This document shows positions 1 through 8,765 of a DNA stretch of 64,000 nt, piece after piece. The notes below the pieces were generated by a model. That model was not told where the DNA came from and made no database searches. It worked only from the letters and a program-made list of their open reading frames with translations. Each line of letters begins with the position of its first letter. The stretch's first letter is position 1. Origin of the DNA: Enterococcus sulfureus ATCC 49903. GTDB taxonomy: Bacteria; Bacillota; Bacilli; Lactobacillales; Enterococcaceae. The DNA is taken from positions 248,001 to 312,000 of the forward strand of contig NZ_ASWO01000001.1 of the NCBI RefSeq assembly GCF_000407605.1, written 5' to 3'. A program made the translations under genes and the position numbers.

Positions 1-715
1 GTGGACTACCATCTCCAACCAAATTAATTTGCCAATTATCAGGTATTTGCTTTGAAATTTCAATCAAATAGTCTAGTCCTTTATGTCGTATATCTATTCT
101 GCCGACCATTAATATAATATTTTTATCTAAATTTGATAGTTTTATATTATCTAAAGTCAAAGGATTATAGATTTTAACTACATTATTTGAAAAATGTGAA
201 TAGTCTTGTTGATCTGAATTTGTCAAAACAACTAATTTATCAGCAGACTTCATACAATTAATCAATAATTTACGACTAATAGAAAAATAATCATTTAAAT
301 ATTTTTCCGAATTATTATGCATCCACATTAATACATTATAAATTTTATTATCAAACTTATTAGCAAATAAAAGAGCTGGTCCGTTGAGTACCACTGTATT
401 TATACTATATTTTTTCATGAATTTTTTTAATTTAAATATTTGATAGTTTCTAACAATGTTACTATCCTTCTTCATAAATTTTTTGAATATAAAATTAATT
501 ACTTTTAAAAGCAATACAAAATATTTATCTAGATTATTTTCTCCATATACCAATGCTACTTTATGGCTTACTTTATAAAATGAAACTTTTTTTTGCAAAG
601 AATATATAAATATTTGGTAACTAGAATTTTCAGACAATTCATTTGCTAAAGTCACATTAACATTTTGTAGTCCACCCATATCCAATCTGTCTAACACAAA
701 AATAACTTTCTTCAA
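1..715 (-). CDS. Glycosyltransferase family 4, N-terminal part (runs off the window)
   Basis: Partial gene: 238 codons are open from a TTG at 715 to the window edge. The protein begins LKKVIFVLDRLDMGGLQNVN, the usual start of a GT-B fold family 4 transferase with the Gly-Gly-x-x loop. It later shows the inter-domain stretch LMVGRIDIRHKGLDYLIE and NLVGDGSP, the nucleotide-sugar half of GT4 enzymes. It would add a sugar to a lipid-linked repeat unit at the inner membrane face. The TTG overlaps the TGA of the upstream polymerase gene, so it is probably translationally coupled. Base composition is very AT-rich, like the rest of the serotype-specific block. The sugar and acceptor cannot be read from sequence; the C-terminus is missing. 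Confidence 0.85.
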   Translation of the reverse strand, partial: MKKVIFVLDRLDMGGLQNVNVTLANELSENSSYQIFIYSLQKKVSFYKVSHKVALVYGENNLDKYFVLLLKVINFIFKKFMKKDSNIVRNYQIFKLKKFMKKYSINTVVLNGPALLFANKFDNKIYNVLMWMHNNSEKYLNDYFSISRKLLINCMKSADKLVVLTNSDQQDYSHFSNNVVKIYNPLTLDNIKLSNLDKNIILMVGRIDIRHKGLDYLIEISKQIPDNWQINLVGDGSP

Positions 716-1896
716 ATATACTCACGCTTTCCTATACTAGATGTCTTTTTAAATATCAGCCCCAACTGTAATAATAAAGGATTTATGACTACATTGAACA
801 TTACAGATTGCGAAACTGTAAAAAGAAAAATTAAAATTGTAAATAAAATTATTTGTTTATATTTATTATATATTTTAAATTTTTGCAACAATACAAAAGA
901 TACAACCATAAAAATAAAAAAACTAAGCAGTCCTTGTAGTAAAATCAAATGATCCCAACCATTATCAACAAAATTATAAAAATATCCTACATCTGATTTT
1001 GTCAAACCATTAGAGAATAAATAATTACTATTACCAAAAAATTTAAACGGTAATTGTTTCCATAAATTCGCAGAATATATCAGTCTTCCAGTTGTGAATT
1101 CACTAAGCTTTTGAAGAGTAAGTGAACTATAATAAAATTTTCCAGTTAAAACTGATATTATTGGTATTGAAATTAGTAAAAATATATTAAATCTGTAGAA
1201 AAAATTTACAATATTACGTTTTGTAAAAATTTTAATAAGTAAAGGAATACAATATATAATTAAAGTGACAAATAATTCAGATCTAGTTTTAGTCACTAAA
1301 TAAGCAAAAATACTAGCACCAATTATTAGCATTGCATATTTAATTTTTATTTTATCCGAGATCAGAATGTGAAGCATAGCAATTACTCTTATGATTCTTC
1401 CAAATATCATCAAGCCATAAAACCCCATGCTATTACGTTCGATGCTATTATTTCTAAATCCTTCTACGCTATTTTCTATAGTACCAGTAAACACTAACAA
1501 TACTACAAAAATAGTTCCACAAATCATTCCCCACATAATTGATATATATATTTCTTTTATATTGTCTCCGAAAACAAATGCTAAAAAAAGTATAAAAAAG
1601 AAATTGATGTAGCTCCCATGGATAAACTGGTATACATAAAAAAATAAACTTAACAAGATAAATAGTATAACTTGCTCTTTGAAATATTTATTTAAGTTCT
1701 CAAATATTGATATTATACCCACAAAATATATTAAAATAGTTATTATACTATTAAAATGCTTTGAAAAATCTATAAAATTCTGGCCAGAATCATTTATAAA
1801 AGATAATATTTGAAAAAAAGAATAAAAGAAAAATAATATGCACATTATCTTATGGGTAGGTAGCTGTTTAGTTTTTACGAGTTTGGTATTTTCCAA
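712..1896 (-). CDS. Wzy-like polysaccharide repeat-unit polymerase
   Basis: A 394-residue, strongly hydrophobic protein with roughly ten predicted membrane segments and one longer outside loop near residues 260-310, the layout of Wzy/O-antigen polymerases, which join undecaprenyl-linked repeat units outside the membrane. Wzy sequences diverge so fast that the call rests on topology, length and position among transferase genes rather than on motifs. The start is a TTG at 1896 preceded by AAGGAG about 11 bases away. It lies between a GT32-like gene and a GT4 gene in the same operon. A flippase is also a multi-span protein, but would normally have 12-14 segments and little loop. Confidence 0.7.
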   Translation of the reverse strand: MENTKLVKTKQLPTHKIMCILFFFYSFFQILSFINDSGQNFIDFSKHFNSIITILIYFVGIISIFENLNKYFKEQVILFILLSLFFYVYQFIHGSYINFFFILFLAFVFGDNIKEIYISIMWGMICGTIFVVLLVFTGTIENSVEGFRNNSIERNSMGFYGLMIFGRIIRVIAMLHILISDKIKIKYAMLIIGASIFAYLVTKTRSELFVTLIIYCIPLLIKIFTKRNIVNFFYRFNIFLLISIPIISVLTGKFYYSSLTLQKLSEFTTGRLIYSANLWKQLPFKFFGNSNYLFSNGLTKSDVGYFYNFVDNGWDHLILLQGLLSFFIFMVVSFVLLQKFKIYNKYKQIILFTILIFLFTVSQSVMFNVVINPLLLQLGLIFKKTSSIGKREYI

Positions 1897-1921
1897 TTTG
1901 TGTACTACTCCTTAATCTAAT

Positions 1922-2806
1922 TTATCGCTGTAAAAATACTTTAAAAAAAGAATTTTCATCTTTATTATACTTTAAATAGTCGTGTTTCAAATTTAACTTG
2001 AAAACATTAGATGACAAATTATCGATATCAACAGGAATATTAGCCATTAAATGCTCATCTAATTTATAAACATCTTTTCCACAGGGCTCAATATTATCAA
2101 TCATTTCTTGAAACTTACCAATATTATATTTATAAGCAATAGCATAAAAATAGTCTATAAGAAAAAAATTAATTAATTCATTCTCAATTTCCCAATAATA
2201 ATTAAACATATCTACCATAAAAGATTGTACAACCAAATTACTATTTGAATACTGTATAAAACCTCTCCAACGGCCTTTCGAAACATATTTACCTTTAAAA
2301 AAATCATAGCCGCTTAATGTCCAATATTTTTTTTCCGATATTTCAACAAAATTAAAATCATTTAGAAATATTGTAGCATCCAACCATAAGCCACCATATT
2401 TATATAATAAATTAACTCTAATAATATCGGATAACTGTGTTAAAGAAATAATTCCTTTCGATACTTTATCCAAAATACTTTCCGGTATATCAATATATTC
2501 TAAATAATTTTGTTCAGTAATAACAATTATATTGTCTAAATATTTTTTATTGTTCTCAAAACACTTTTTAACTAGTGGAGGAAATTGTGTTTCTCCTTGC
2601 CACCACATCATCCAAGCAATTTCTTCTTTAAAAATACTACTATTATTCAAATATAAATCAGTATTTTGATAATCATTTATTATTTTTGCACATTTTGACT
2701 CTAGGCTGTTTAGTATTTTCTCATGAAATCTATTATGTAAGTATTCACTTTTAAAAAAACGTCTAGACTTATCAAAAAAATTATAGTACGCATATTTGTT
2801 CGTCAT
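1922..2806 (-). CDS. GT32-like capsular glycosyltransferase (DXD sugar-binding motif)
   Basis: The protein has 294 residues from an ATG at 2806. A longer reading from 2863 is open but would overlap the previous gene, and the 2806 ATG lies one base after that gene's stop, so I chose it. The centre reads LLYKYGGLWLDATIF, matching the Gly_transf_sug/GT32 pattern in which a Tyr-Gly-Gly is followed by a D-x-x/DXD metal site; WMMWWQGE near the N-terminus is typical of the capsular polysaccharide synthesis family. It should be a cytosolic transferase adding a hexose to the growing repeat unit. Donor unknown. Codons are extremely AT-rich. Confidence 0.75.
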   Translation of the reverse strand: MTNKYAYYNFFDKSRRFFKSEYLHNRFHEKILNSLESKCAKIINDYQNTDLYLNNSSIFKEEIAWMMWWQGETQFPPLVKKCFENNKKYLDNIIVITEQNYLEYIDIPESILDKVSKGIISLTQLSDIIRVNLLYKYGGLWLDATIFLNDFNFVEISEKKYWTLSGYDFFKGKYVSKGRWRGFIQYSNSNLVVQSFMVDMFNYYWEIENELINFFLIDYFYAIAYKYNIGKFQEMIDNIEPCGKDVYKLDEHLMANIPVDIDNLSSNVFKLNLKHDYLKYNKDENSFFKVFLQR

Positions 2807-2807
2807 T

Positions 2808-3758
2808 TTATTCACTTCTCTTATACATATTGTTATTTTTAAAAAAATTACGTATTCTTTCAAAATCTTTAAAGCGCACTAAAGACATGCCATTCTTTAA
2901 TCCTAAAAATAAAATTTTAAATGAAAAACGAAGTCCAAATCTATATCTTATTAATGATAAAGCAAAAAACTTTGTAATTGTCTCTTTAACATTAGAAAAT
3001 TCTTTGGATGTTAAATTCTTTTTATAAAAACTATTAACACGAATATTTACAAACAAATTAACTAAAAACCTTTCTTTACTCATTTTTGTCGTTAAACTAT
3101 TATTGTTATAGTCCCAACTATAAATAATTTCATTAGACACAAAGATTTTTCTGGCTAAATAACCAGATTTTGCTGCAAACATTCTGTCATTACTTACAAT
3201 AGTTTCTTCAAAAATAATACTATTATCAAATAAAAAATTTCTATTATATATTCTAGACCAAACAACTGGTAGCTTATACCTTAAAGACAAATCATTCTTC
3301 TGATGAAAATAATCCGAAAAATATTCAGCATAACCGTCGTGCCGATTACCTACATTATTATTCTCATCGGTAGAAGTTGGTAAGAAATAAATCATATCAA
3401 AATTTGTATGTAAAAAAGGGAATATAATCTCGTTATATCCTGGAATAAAATGATCATCACTGTCAGCAAAAATAACCCAATCTTCTTTCGAAAGTCTCAA
3501 TCCTATATTTCTACATGATCCAGCTCCTTTATTAAGACTATTATTTTTTACAATTTCTATTTGTTTTTGGGGATAATTTCTAGCTATATCAAGAGTTTCT
3601 AAGAATTCTTCCATGTTAGAGTTATCATCAACTATGATAACTTTAATGAATTGATTATTTTCTAAATCTATAGATTCAAGCATCTTTTTTATATTTTTAG
3701 ATGAGTTATAAGTAGGTATTATGATGCATAACTTATACTCGCTATGCTCTTTACTCAT
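2808..3758 (-). CDS. Glycosyltransferase family 2
   Basis: A 316-residue GT-A enzyme. The N-terminus CIIIPTYNSSKNIKKMLES is the family 2 signature, followed by VIIVDDNS (nucleotide binding) near residue 40 and a DXD-type ADSDDHF near residue 98, which binds the metal and the sugar nucleotide. Family 2 covers many sugars, so donor and linkage are open. The ATG overlaps the TGA of the preceding Alg13-like gene (ATGA), indicating tight coupling in the operon. No membrane anchor is evident; the C-terminal third is basic and may sit on the membrane. Confidence 0.85.
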   Translation of the reverse strand: MSKEHSEYKLCIIIPTYNSSKNIKKMLESIDLENNQFIKVIIVDDNSNMEEFLETLDIARNYPQKQIEIVKNNSLNKGAGSCRNIGLRLSKEDWVIFADSDDHFIPGYNEIIFPFLHTNFDMIYFLPTSTDENNNVGNRHDGYAEYFSDYFHQKNDLSLRYKLPVVWSRIYNRNFLFDNSIIFEETIVSNDRMFAAKSGYLARKIFVSNEIIYSWDYNNNSLTTKMSKERFLVNLFVNIRVNSFYKKNLTSKEFSNVKETITKFFALSLIRYRFGLRFSFKILFLGLKNGMSLVRFKDFERIRNFFKNNNMYKRSE

Positions 3759-4231
3759 AATAATGATTCTACTTCCTTTCTAAAATTAGCAATGAATATT
3801 TTATGGTTAGATTTGAATATTTTAGAGCTTGTATTCTTAGTAATTTTTTCTTCAAGATAATCTAAATTTTCTATAAACTCTATATTATAACCCTTATCAT
3901 TTATATTTTTAAGGAATTCAAGTTGATGATTATTAACATGTTCTCCATATTCAAATTTTCTAGGGACAACAATTAAAGGCTTATTTTTTAATAGCACACT
4001 AAAAAAACTTGACGGCCCTCCATGTGTGATTATTAAATCAGCATTTTCTATAAATTCATTCATTTCTTTATAATTTAAAAATTTTCTATAGTTACAATTT
4101 TTAAGTTTATAATCTGAATAACCAGTTTGAACGAAAAACTCTACATCCGGCATGCTCGCACTAATTTCATCTATTTTTTTTAAAAGCCTATTAAATTGTT
4201 GTTCATGTGTACCAACTGTAATAAATATCAC
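3755..4231 (-). CDS. Alg13/Cps14G-like glycosyltransferase subunit (GT28 C-terminal domain)
   Basis: A 158-residue protein starting with GTG at 4231: IFITVGTHEQQFNRLL is the classic opening of EpsF/Cps14G/Alg13 proteins, and ADLIITHGGPSSFFSVLLKN contains the His-Gly-Gly UDP-sugar site of family 28. In related capsule systems this subunit pairs with an Alg14-like partner to form a beta-1,4-galactosyl- or N-acetylglucosaminyl-transferase; the partner is the next upstream gene, whose TAG overlaps this GTG. The split two-gene form is typical of streptococcal, lactococcal and enterococcal clusters. Sugar specificity is inferred only. Confidence 0.85.
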   Translation of the reverse strand: MIFITVGTHEQQFNRLLKKIDEISASMPDVEFFVQTGYSDYKLKNCNYRKFLNYKEMNEFIENADLIITHGGPSSFFSVLLKNKPLIVVPRKFEYGEHVNNHQLEFLKNINDKGYNIEFIENLDYLEEKITKNTSSKIFKSNHKIFIANFRKEVESLL

Positions 4232-4692
4232 TAAAATATCCCACCTATATTTTTTGAATTTTTATATATTTTTTCCAATTCCTCCCATTGAACTAGAAAT
4301 TTATCTGTTACTGGTTTTACTAGTTTACCCGTAAGTGTCGGAGAGTCAATTCTATCAAAAACTTCCAGATAAACTGTCTTTGCACCAAATAATTTTCCTA
4401 TATAAAAAAATGGTACAGCTACAGCAGCTCCTGAAGAAATTATCAAATCCGGTTTTTCTTTTTTCAATACTTTTATTGCTAACATAGTATTTTTGAATAA
4501 ATTTTTTATGTTTCTATTTGTAGGAAAATAACAATAATATTTTTTCTCGTATTCTAAGACACTATTTGCATCATCTTTATCGAAAGTAACCCAAAATCTA
4601 TCATATTCTTCCCAAAAATCTTTTAACAAATAAAGATGTGTCAGATGCCCTCCACTGGATCCAACTAAACAAATTTTTATATCTTTCTTCAT
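4231..4692 (-). CDS. Alg14/Cps14F-like glycosyltransferase subunit
   Basis: A 153-residue protein with the Alg14-type start KICLVGSSGGHLTHLYLL (Gly-Gly-His loop) and LIISSGAAVAVPFFYIGKLF, where the membrane-associated helix of this family lies. Alg14-like subunits recruit the catalytic Alg13-like subunit to the membrane and complete the active site. It immediately precedes that partner and follows the priming transferase by three bases, so it probably helps add the second sugar of the repeat unit. Length and gene order match cps14F/epsE of other lactic acid bacteria. Confidence 0.85.
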   Translation of the reverse strand: MKKDIKICLVGSSGGHLTHLYLLKDFWEEYDRFWVTFDKDDANSVLEYEKKYYCYFPTNRNIKNLFKNTMLAIKVLKKEKPDLIISSGAAVAVPFFYIGKLFGAKTVYLEVFDRIDSPTLTGKLVKPVTDKFLVQWEELEKIYKNSKNIGGIF

Positions 4693-4695
4693 AAA

Positions 4696-5400
4696 TTAAT
4701 AAGCTCCATTCGGTTTGATCATCATCAATACAGTTTTAAAAATAATTACAGTATCATTTTTTAAACTTAAATTTTCTATATATTTGATATCTAAATTTAC
4801 CATTTGATTAAAACTGAGACTATTACGTCCACTTACTTGCCATAAACCAGTGCATCCAGGTTTTACAAATAGACGCTCTTTATCATGTTCCGTATAATGT
4901 TCTACTTCTCTGACTAACGGTGGTCTTGGGCCAACTAAACTCATATCCCCTTTTAAAACATTCCACAACTGGGGAAGTTCATCAATACTAGTTTTGCGAA
5001 TGAATTTACCAATTTTGGTAATTCGAGGATCATCTTTCATTTTGAACATAGCACCTTCTATTTCATTAAGGCTTAATAATTCTGCTAACTTTTCTTCTGC
5101 ATCTATGCACATAGATCTAATTTTGTACATTTTAAAAGGTTTACCATTTTTCCCTACACGAATTTGAGAAAAGAAAATTGGACCTTTAGGTTCCTCAATC
5201 TTCATTAAAAATGCAACAAATAAAATAATAATTCCTGCAATAATCAATCCAAAAAAACTACCTACTACATCTAATACACGCTTCATAAAAAAAGTAGTTC
5301 TTTTTGCGTATAATTTTTCTAAATTTATAGATTGAAATAACTCTGTATTGATCTGATTAACTATATCAATTTTAGGAACACTTATCTTAGATTCTTCCAT
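4696..5400 (-). CDS. Priming undecaprenyl-phosphate sugar phosphotransferase (CpsE/EpsD type)
   Basis: Transfers a sugar-1-phosphate from a UDP-sugar to undecaprenyl phosphate, the first committed step of the repeat unit. The ORF is open from 5427, but AAGGAG lies nine bases before the ATG at 5400, giving 234 residues. One membrane hairpin (VVGSFFGLIIAGIIILFVAF) is followed by the bacterial sugar transferase domain with PIFFSQIRVGKNGKPFKMYK, the Arg-Lys-Thr-Ser-x-Asp-Glu-Leu-Pro-Gln block, and SLVGPRPPL. It is the short form without the extra N-terminal membrane domain of WbaP/CpsE. Whether it uses glucose or galactose cannot be told. Confidence 0.92.
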   Translation of the reverse strand: MEESKISVPKIDIVNQINTELFQSINLEKLYAKRTTFFMKRVLDVVGSFFGLIIAGIIILFVAFLMKIEEPKGPIFFSQIRVGKNGKPFKMYKIRSMCIDAEEKLAELLSLNEIEGAMFKMKDDPRITKIGKFIRKTSIDELPQLWNVLKGDMSLVGPRPPLVREVEHYTEHDKERLFVKPGCTGLWQVSGRNSLSFNQMVNLDIKYIENLSLKNDTVIIFKTVLMMIKPNGAY

Positions 5401-5413
5401 TTTTTTCATCTCC

Positions 5414-6178
5414 TTAAAACCAACCAAACTTTTTCATTTTCAATTCACTATGACTAGGGTAAATTATAGAATCACCATTTACGATATCTTTTGCAACTTG
5501 CTGCATTTCAGTAACAACTTCTTTACCAAAATCTTTTTGAATTTTTTTATACGCTTCTTTAAGATAAAAATTACGTTTATGTACACCATGGGCATCTGAA
5601 GCAACCATCTGAACTAAGTTATGTTCAACCATTATTTTTGCTGTTCTTTGAATTGATTTACCAAACACACCTATATAGCTTGGTGCGGTAAGCTGTGCTA
5701 AACATCCCATATCTAAAAAAGGTATCAATAAATTAGGATTCTCTCTAAATTTAGCATTACGCTCGGGATGAACAATAATAGGTACTTTACGCATTCCACG
5801 AAGTTCAAAAAATAATTGCTCTGTATAGGCTGGAATATCTAATGTAGGAAACTCGATTAAAATGTATCTATCTTCAATATCTGTAAACAAAATTCGATCA
5901 TTTTTAATTTCATCTATCAGTGTACCTGTAATACGAACTTCTTGACCTTCAAAAAGCGTTAATGGCAAATTACGCTTATCAAGTTCTGCTTGTAAATTTG
6001 CCACTTGTTCAATAATTGATATTTTAGGATTCGTATACTTACCATTATTGTGATGTGGCGTACATAAAACATGCGTAATTCCCTGATCTATTGCTTTTTC
6101 AGCCATTGCAATACTTGCATCTAAATTTTCTGCACCATCATCGATTCCTGGTAAAATATGACAATGTAAATCAATCAT
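5414..6178 (-). CDS. cpsB: Capsule PHP-family tyrosine-protein phosphatase (CpsB/Wzh)
   Basis: A 254-residue polymerase-and-histidinol-phosphatase (PHP) domain enzyme that removes phosphate from the tyrosine-rich tail of the Wze kinase and so regulates polymer export. Metal-binding motifs are visible in order: DLHCHILPGIDDGA at the N-terminus, CTPHHN near residue 60, a Glu in LFEGQEVRI, IVHPERN near 137 and ASDAHG near 194. Length is normal for the family. It follows the kinase gene by about 21 bases. The Wzd-Wze-Wzh order resembles lactococcal and lactobacillar eps clusters rather than the pneumococcal order. Confidence 0.93.
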   Translation of the reverse strand: MIDLHCHILPGIDDGAENLDASIAMAEKAIDQGITHVLCTPHHNNGKYTNPKISIIEQVANLQAELDKRNLPLTLFEGQEVRITGTLIDEIKNDRILFTDIEDRYILIEFPTLDIPAYTEQLFFELRGMRKVPIIVHPERNAKFRENPNLLIPFLDMGCLAQLTAPSYIGVFGKSIQRTAKIMVEHNLVQMVASDAHGVHKRNFYLKEAYKKIQKDFGKEVVTEMQQVAKDIVNGDSIIYPSHSELKMKKFGWF

Positions 6179-6199
6179 TTTAACACTCCGCTTTCTATT

Positions 6200-6910
6200 T
6201 TATGATCCGTAATAGTAATATCCTTGATCTGTTGCATTTTTTGCACCATGATATACAGCACCTAATACATTAGCATTTACCATACCTAATAAATCACGTG
6301 CTTTATAAAGTGATTCTTTTCTAGAAACATCTTCACGAATAACCATTAATGTACCATCTACCTTTGATGACATAATTTGTGCGTCAGTTACTGCTACAAT
6401 TGGAGGCATATCAAAAATGACAAAATCATATTCTTCTCTTAACTCTTGTAATACTTGCTCCATACGTGATGAACCTAGTAACTCTGAAGGATTTGGTGCT
6501 TTAGGTCCGCTCGTTAGCACATGCAAATTTGGAACCGTTGTTTCTTGAACTAAATTGACAAGCTTTTCTTTTGTACTTAACAAGTTACTAAATCCAGCAT
6601 TATTTATTAAATTAAATGTTTTATGCACTGTAGGTTTGCGTAAATCAGCATCAATTAATAATACTCTTTGACCAGAATTTGCAAAAACTACCGATAAGTT
6701 TGCTGAAGTTGTTGATTTCCCTTCACCAGGTCCAGACGAGGTAATTACTACTGTTTTTATCTCATGATCTGAAGAAGAAGCAAAACGAATATTTGTACGA
6801 ATTGTTCGATATTGTTCTGAAATAGGAGATGATTGATCCATTAATGTAATTAATGCTACTGGATTTGTCGTTTCTTTATTTCGTTTATTCTTTTTTTGTT
6901 TTTTTGCCAT
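6200..6910 (-). CDS. cpsD: Capsule tyrosine autokinase (CpsD/Wze)
   Basis: A 236-residue BY-kinase. Walker A SSGPGEGKST is near residue 58, Walker A' VLLIDADLRKP near 90, and Walker B FVIFDMPP near 165. The protein ends GYYYYGS, the tyrosine cluster that is autophosphorylated and dephosphorylated by the PHP enzyme of the next gene. The kinase is cytosolic and is activated by the cytoplasmic C-terminus of the membrane protein encoded directly upstream. The start has a clear AGGAGG-type site in its leader. Confidence 0.94.
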   Translation of the reverse strand: MAKKQKKNKRNKETTNPVALITLMDQSSPISEQYRTIRTNIRFASSSDHEIKTVVITSSGPGEGKSTTSANLSVVFANSGQRVLLIDADLRKPTVHKTFNLINNAGFSNLLSTKEKLVNLVQETTVPNLHVLTSGPKAPNPSELLGSSRMEQVLQELREEYDFVIFDMPPIVAVTDAQIMSSKVDGTLMVIREDVSRKESLYKARDLLGMVNANVLGAVYHGAKNATDQGYYYYGS

Positions 6911-6924
6911 TATTTCTTGTCCTC

Positions 6925-7752
6925 CTATATTCTTGAACGATTTCTTCTAGTTGATTTTGTATTTTTTTCTTCTACAAGGTTTTCGTTAACTATATTTTCG
7001 CTTGTCGTTGCTTTCCTAGTACTTAACTGCGTAGCAGCTAAATTTTTAGCTTTTTTAATATAATTTGCAATATCTTTTTCTGAGACTTCTGGTACTGTAC
7101 CTAAAATTGTAAATCCTAATTCTTCTACAATAAATTGTGAATCCTTAACAGTTCGATCCATCAATTCAGCAATCATCGCAAATACCATCCCTAAGCCTAT
7201 ACCAACCAACATTCCAAAAATTAAAAATAACTTATGATTAGGTGAAACAGGATCAGTATCCACTACTGCATTTGAAATAATTGTTATACGATCTACATTC
7301 AATACATCTTTTGCGTTTTCTTTAAAAATATTTGCTACTGTATTCGCAATGTTTGCTGCAGATTTAGCATTTTGACTTAATGATATAATTGAAAACATCT
7401 GCGAATTTTGGTTTTGAGCAATCGAAATGGAATCTTTTATCTCTTCTGGACTCATTTTCATATTGTAGTCACTTTTAAGTCTATTTTCTACTTGATTTAA
7501 AACTAAATCACTTACTATAAAATCTTTATACGTATTAATCATTTGAAGATTACTATTTACATCATTTACATTCGTATTTTCAGTTTGAGGTAGTGTAACA
7601 ACTAGTTGCGCTTGTGAACTATATTTCGGCGTAATAACAAAGAAAGTTATTGCTGCAGAAACTCCTATGCCAACTAATCCCCAAAAAATTATCATTTTAA
7701 TTCTTTTTAATAAAATAGAAAAAAGTTGGTTTAAATTATATGTTTGGTCCAT
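6925..7752 (-). CDS. cpsC: Polysaccharide chain-length regulator, Wzz family (CpsC/Wzd)
   Basis: A 275-residue membrane protein with two transmembrane segments (about 17-37 and 175-197) that flank an extracellular Wzz domain, and a cytoplasmic tail that activates the Wze kinase. The second segment carries the PNHKLFLIFGMLVGIGLGM pattern of the proline-rich second Wzz motif. The tail is longer than in pneumococcal CpsC (about 230 residues): an additional roughly 45 residues rich in Lys, Asn and Thr end in TRRNRSRI. This basic tail is unusual enough to note but does not change the assignment. Confidence 0.92.
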   Translation of the reverse strand: MDQTYNLNQLFSILLKRIKMIIFWGLVGIGVSAAITFFVITPKYSSQAQLVVTLPQTENTNVNDVNSNLQMINTYKDFIVSDLVLNQVENRLKSDYNMKMSPEEIKDSISIAQNQNSQMFSIISLSQNAKSAANIANTVANIFKENAKDVLNVDRITIISNAVVDTDPVSPNHKLFLIFGMLVGIGLGMVFAMIAELMDRTVKDSQFIVEELGFTILGTVPEVSEKDIANYIKKAKNLAATQLSTRKATTSENIVNENLVEEKNTKSTRRNRSRI

Positions 7753-7778
7753 TTTTTAACGTTCTCCTCTTAATTGAA

Positions 7779-8726
7779 TTATTCCATAATATCTAATTGC
7801 TTATCTAATTCTTTTTTGACACGATCACGTTCAGCTTGAGAAACTTCTTGATAAGATACTCCATCTTTCATGAAGCCTTCACCTTGTAATTGATCCATCT
7901 CAATTTTTCTGAACGAATCACGATATTTTTGAGCTAAGCTTACCATTTCGTCGAAACTCAAATCAGTTTGAATAGCATCTCCTAATGAATCTAGTATACT
8001 CTTATATCTAGTCACATTATTAATATCAATCGCTTTATCGGCAATTGCGGCAATAACTTTTCGTTGACGTTCTTGACGACCATAATCTCCACGAGGATCC
8101 TCATAACGCATACGAGAATATTTCAAAGCTTCCTCGCCATTTAATTCAATTTTCCCGTATTTAAATGTTGATCCTTCATAAGTAAACTCAAGTGTATTGT
8201 TAACTTCAATTCCACCGATTTCGTCTACGATTGTTTGAATCCCAGCCATATCGATTGAAATATAATGATCGATTGGTACATTTAGTAATTTTTCAACTGT
8301 ATCCATAGACATTGCCGGCCCACCAAATGCGTAAGCGTGGTTTAATTTATCTTGTGTTCCATGCCCCACGATTTCAGTATAGGTATCGCGTTCTAAGCTG
8401 ACAATACGAGTAGATTCTTTTCTTGGATTAACCGCGACAAACATCATCGAATCTGAACGACCTTGATCAATTCGTCCAAGATCTCCAGTATCGATTCCCA
8501 TTAATAAAATACTAAAAGGATCGCCATCTTTTACTTCAACATCACGAGTTGGGTCAATTTTATTTTTGCGATTAACTTCATGATAGGTTTTGTCCGCTGC
8601 ACCTTTAACATCAAAATATACTTTCGCGCTTACTCCACCAACAATTACTACAAGAGCAATCACGATGCCAAAAACCGTCCACATGATTTTTTTTCCAAGA
8701 GAACTTTTTTTACTTCTTCGTGCCAT
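7779..8726 (-). CDS. LytR-CpsA-Psr (LCP) family cell-wall glycopolymer ligase
   Basis: A 315-residue protein: basic cytoplasmic start, one membrane helix (IMWTVFGIVIALVVIVGG), then an extracellular LCP domain. LCP enzymes transfer undecaprenyl-linked polymers to peptidoglycan. Family landmarks are FSILLMGIDTGD, RSDSMMFVAVNP with Arg-x-Asp for the pyrophosphate/metal site, SLERDTY, LNHAYAFGG and ALKYSRMRYEDPRGDYGRQERQ. Being inside the capsule operon it most likely attaches this polysaccharide. Only the LCP domain is present; the extra LytR C-terminal domain is missing, so it is a CpsA-like short form. Confidence 0.92.
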   Translation of the reverse strand: MARRSKKSSLGKKIMWTVFGIVIALVVIVGGVSAKVYFDVKGAADKTYHEVNRKNKIDPTRDVEVKDGDPFSILLMGIDTGDLGRIDQGRSDSMMFVAVNPRKESTRIVSLERDTYTEIVGHGTQDKLNHAYAFGGPAMSMDTVEKLLNVPIDHYISIDMAGIQTIVDEIGGIEVNNTLEFTYEGSTFKYGKIELNGEEALKYSRMRYEDPRGDYGRQERQRKVIAAIADKAIDINNVTRYKSILDSLGDAIQTDLSFDEMVSLAQKYRDSFRKIEMDQLQGEGFMKDGVSYQEVSQAERDRVKKELDKQLDIME

Positions 8727-8765
8727 GATTCTTCTCCATTCTTTTTATAGTTACTTGATCTAATA

